Assembly (NCBI RefSeq): GCF_000687915.1
Contig: NZ_JHZY01000004.1
Location: 503,501-567,500 of the forward strand
Reading direction: 5' to 3'
Origin: Leeuwenhoekiella sp. MAR_2009_132
Lineage (GTDB): Bacteria; Bacteroidota; Bacteroidia; Flavobacteriales; Flavobacteriaceae
DNA length: 64,000 nt
Shown here: positions 62,250 to 64,000 of the stretch, piece by piece
How the letters are laid out: each line of letters starts with the position of its first letter
Position numbering within the stretch: position 1 is the stretch's first letter
Made by a program: the position numbers and the translations under genes
Notes under the pieces: model-generated
Database searches by the model: none
What the model saw: the letters and a program-made list of their open reading frames with translations, nothing else
What the model was told of the DNA's origin: nothing

Positions 62250-63291
62250 GGAATCTAGAAATCGAGATCTCCTCATCAAGGGGAATACCTAGTTCGAGAT
62301 GCTCAAATAACACTTTAGCGAGGTAGGGTGACATCATCGTACCCCGAGTTCCTAAACCATTTAACAGAACCAATTGTTTATAATTAGGGTGAACACCTAT
62401 TAGTGGTCTTCTGTCTCCCGTTGTGGGTCGTATTCCTGCTTGTTGCGCTTCAAGCGTATATTCACATGTAATCACTTTATTTAATTTCTGCAATAGCTCT
62501 TCTAAAGCTTCAGTAGTAGGGACTGAATCTTTATCTTTCCAGTTAAATGTAGCCCCTACTTTATACAAATCATCTCCTAACGGAATAATAAAAAATGAGG
62601 CTTTAAGGGCTTTTGAAAGTCGTAAATCAGGAGCTTTAATGATTAGGTACTCCCCTTTATTGCCTACCAAAGGTAATTTGTTAAAAAATGGATTTTGTTT
62701 AATACCATAGCCTTCGGCGAAAACTACTCGTCTAGCCTTGATATCTCTATAGCAAATTGAATCATCACTTTTTAAAACAAGTTCGTCGTAATTAAATTGA
62801 TCAAAACTCAAAGAATCACTACTCATAAGCGAATGTGCATATGCATCTAATAGGGCAGGAATATCTATACGTGAGGTTTCTTTTACTTCTCCCAACTGTA
62901 ATGGAGCTTCAATAAAAAGGGAGTTATTTTTAACCAATGATGCATTTAAAAAACGATTTAAAACAGGCTTATCTGTAGCTTCAAACCAATTATTTTGATC
63001 TTCAATTGAGGAGAATATTTTTAAAACAGGCAATTCCTTCATAAACGGAAATCCAAACTTCTCATTGAGACGCGTAAAATAGGCTTTCGCAAGGTCAAAT
63101 TGCTCTTCCCCTTTATAAGGCATAGTATATCGCTTCAAAGTAACCGGATTAATAAGGCCGGCTGCAACTCTACTGGCCGCGCTATCTTTAGTATCTATTA
63201 CAAAAAATGACTTGTTATGCTGCTCTAATTGATCGCAAAATGCCATCCCGGCAAGACCAAAACCCACAATAAGATAATCTACGTACTTCAT
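62236..63291 (-). CDS. FAD-dependent oxidoreductase, DAO family
   Basis: A 351-residue flavoprotein. The N terminus YVDYLIVGFGLAGMAFCDQL is a Rossmann FAD-binding motif. The central region with RVAAGLINPVTLKRYTMPY and the C-terminal QQAGIRPTTGDRRPLIGVHPNYKQLVLLNGLGTRGTMMSPYLAKVL are those of D-amino-acid-oxidase/MnmC-like proteins. The ATG at 63309 touches the terminator of gldN, so the ATG at 63291 was preferred. Substrate and role are unknown; it directly follows gldN on the same strand. Confidence 0.85.
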   Translation of the reverse strand: MKYVDYLIVGFGLAGMAFCDQLEQHNKSFFVIDTKDSAASRVAAGLINPVTLKRYTMPYKGEEQFDLAKAYFTRLNEKFGFPFMKELPVLKIFSSIEDQNNWFEATDKPVLNRFLNASLVKNNSLFIEAPLQLGEVKETSRIDIPALLDAYAHSLMSSDSLSFDQFNYDELVLKSDDSICYRDIKARRVVFAEGYGIKQNPFFNKLPLVGNKGEYLIIKAPDLRLSKALKASFFIIPLGDDLYKVGATFNWKDKDSVPTTEALEELLQKLNKVITCEYTLEAQQAGIRPTTGDRRPLIGVHPNYKQLVLLNGLGTRGTMMSPYLAKVLFEHLELGIPLDEEISISRFPKKF

Positions 63292-63309
63292 AGTGTAAAA
63301 ATAAGTCAT

Positions 63310-63337
63310 AAAAAAACGCCTTTAAAAAAGGCGTTTT
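63310..63337 (-). terminator. Intrinsic terminator of gldN
   Basis: On the minus strand AAAACGCCTTT, 3-base loop, AAAGGCGTTTT and a further T run make an 11-bp stem 26 bases past the gldN stop. It separates gldN from the FAD oxidoreductase gene. Confidence 0.85.
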
Positions 63338-63362
63338 ATAAATTTTAGTTGAGAAACATTTA

Positions 63363-64000
63363 CTAGTAGTTCCACATATCACTTTCAAAATTACGTATTT
63401 GTTCTTTAATACGTTGAGATTCTAAAAGTTGCATCATTGCATTATCTGCTATATACTCTTTAACTTCACGATCACCCTGTATGTTATCTACCTGATAAAT
63501 AACGCCATTAAATCGTCTAGAATTTAACAAGTGATCAAATGACAATGGTTGTGCAGAATTTTGAGGATTAAATACTTTAGCCTCGTGTAGAATTTCACGA
63601 GCTGTAGGATACCATACCCAAAATAAAGGAACCATAATAGGATCTTCATCATCAATGAAGTTAACATCTGGAGCTACCGGTGCAATACCTATTAAACGGT
63701 ATTTTAACTCTCCCTGGCGCTTATCAAAATACCAATATCCACGTATCCAATATTGCTCAATATCTGCAGAACTAATATCACGTCTGTCTATATATTGTTC
63801 GTCTACTTCGTAACCCGCATTTATCTGCTCAATACCTAAATCTGTAGTATCTACTCGAGACATTGCAGCAGCAATATCTTTTAATTCTATCTTTTGATTA
63901 AAATAAGAATCTGCATAAATATCTAAATTACCCGCCTTAATATTCTTAACCAGAACATCGTAAAGCGACCTTCTATCTGAACCTATATTGTTTGTATCAA
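63363..64000 (-). CDS. gldN: Gliding motility protein GldN, C-terminal part
   Basis: The frame runs in from the window edge and is open from 64000 to the stop at 63363; only the C-terminal 212 residues are here. It includes GSDRRSLYDVLVKNIKAGNLDIYADSYFNQKI, EQYWIRGYWYFDKRQGELKYRLIGIAPVAPDVN and PLFWVWYPTAREIL, all typical of GldN/PorN. The Met at 63863 is internal. GldN is a periplasmic ring component of the type IX secretion system. In related genomes it ends the gldKLMN operon, so gldM and gldL are probably just outside the window. Confidence 0.92.
   Translation of the reverse strand, partial: DTNNIGSDRRSLYDVLVKNIKAGNLDIYADSYFNQKIELKDIAAAMSRVDTTDLGIEQINAGYEVDEQYIDRRDISSADIEQYWIRGYWYFDKRQGELKYRLIGIAPVAPDVNFIDDEDPIMVPLFWVWYPTAREILHEAKVFNPQNSAQPLSFDHLLNSRRFNGVIYQVDNIQGDREVKEYIADNAMMQLLESQRIKEQIRNFESDMWNY

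Overview
The window is chromosomal DNA of a low-GC member of the Bacteroidota, almost certainly a marine-type Flavobacteriaceae. The signs are type IX secretion and gliding genes (porU, porV, gldJ, gldN), PafA-type alkaline phosphatase, Mpl, an MlaE/MlaF pair, a TonB-dependent receptor with an N-terminal carboxypeptidase-regulatory-like domain, absence of Shine-Dalgarno sequences, and many promoters of the Bacteroidota form TAnnTTTG. No insertion sequence, prophage, CRISPR array or rRNA gene is seen. Most of the window is ordinary core genome.

Layout. 1-13.1 kb holds housekeeping genes: a partial polysaccharide deacetylase-like gene, radC, a DUF1569/PaiB-like pair, an orphan histidine kinase, mpl, a TPR protein, a DUF4136 lipoprotein, obgE, a fused hypoxanthine phosphoribosyltransferase-adenylate kinase, purK-purE and an M3 peptidase. 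13.1-17.3 kb has a glycosyltransferase divergent from a GbsR/MarR-type regulator, followed by four membrane or methyltransferase genes that look controlled by that regulator. 17.3-26.8 kb has gcvP, a UbiA-like membrane protein, an ECF sigma factor with a small zinc-binding partner, a methyltransferase/GT2 pair, pafA and mlaEF. 26.8-36.3 kb is mostly minus-strand: a five-gene operon (M28 peptidase, SDR, SprT-like, GDP-mannose synthesis, DUF389), pyruvate dehydrogenase E1-alpha and E2, cytidine deaminase and porV. 36.3-43.5 kb has porU divergent from gldJ, then murF. 43.5-51.6 kb has two tRNAs, a lipoprotein sugar isomerase, and a two-component system with a TonB-dependent receptor, a COG4705 membrane protein, a PAP2 phosphatase and an HD protein. 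51.7-64 kb has an AsmA-like protein, an RND efflux operon, an ABC-F protein, a DUF983 protein, an FAD oxidoreductase and the 3' part of gldN.

The most interesting result is regulatory. Three promoters in the 44.9-49.5 kb locus (two-component system, TonB receptor, COG4705-PAP2-HD operon) have the same 36-bp layout: two copies of a TCTTTAR box 11 bp apart, then 10 bp, then a TAnnTTTR -7 element. This is what an OmpR-type regulator site overlapping the -33 region would look like, and it ties the genes into one self-contained envelope-response regulon. A second local circuit is the GbsR-type regulator: TTTCA-N8-TGAAA palindromes lie upstream of it and upstream of the next operon, in promoters whose -7 element ends 3-5 bases before the ATG, suggesting leaderless mRNAs.

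Gene boundaries were chosen by reading the start codons. Where the longest frame began with TTG or GTG far upstream of a good ATG with a signal peptide or conserved N terminus, the ATG was taken. All functional statements come from recognising family motifs by eye; no database search was run.
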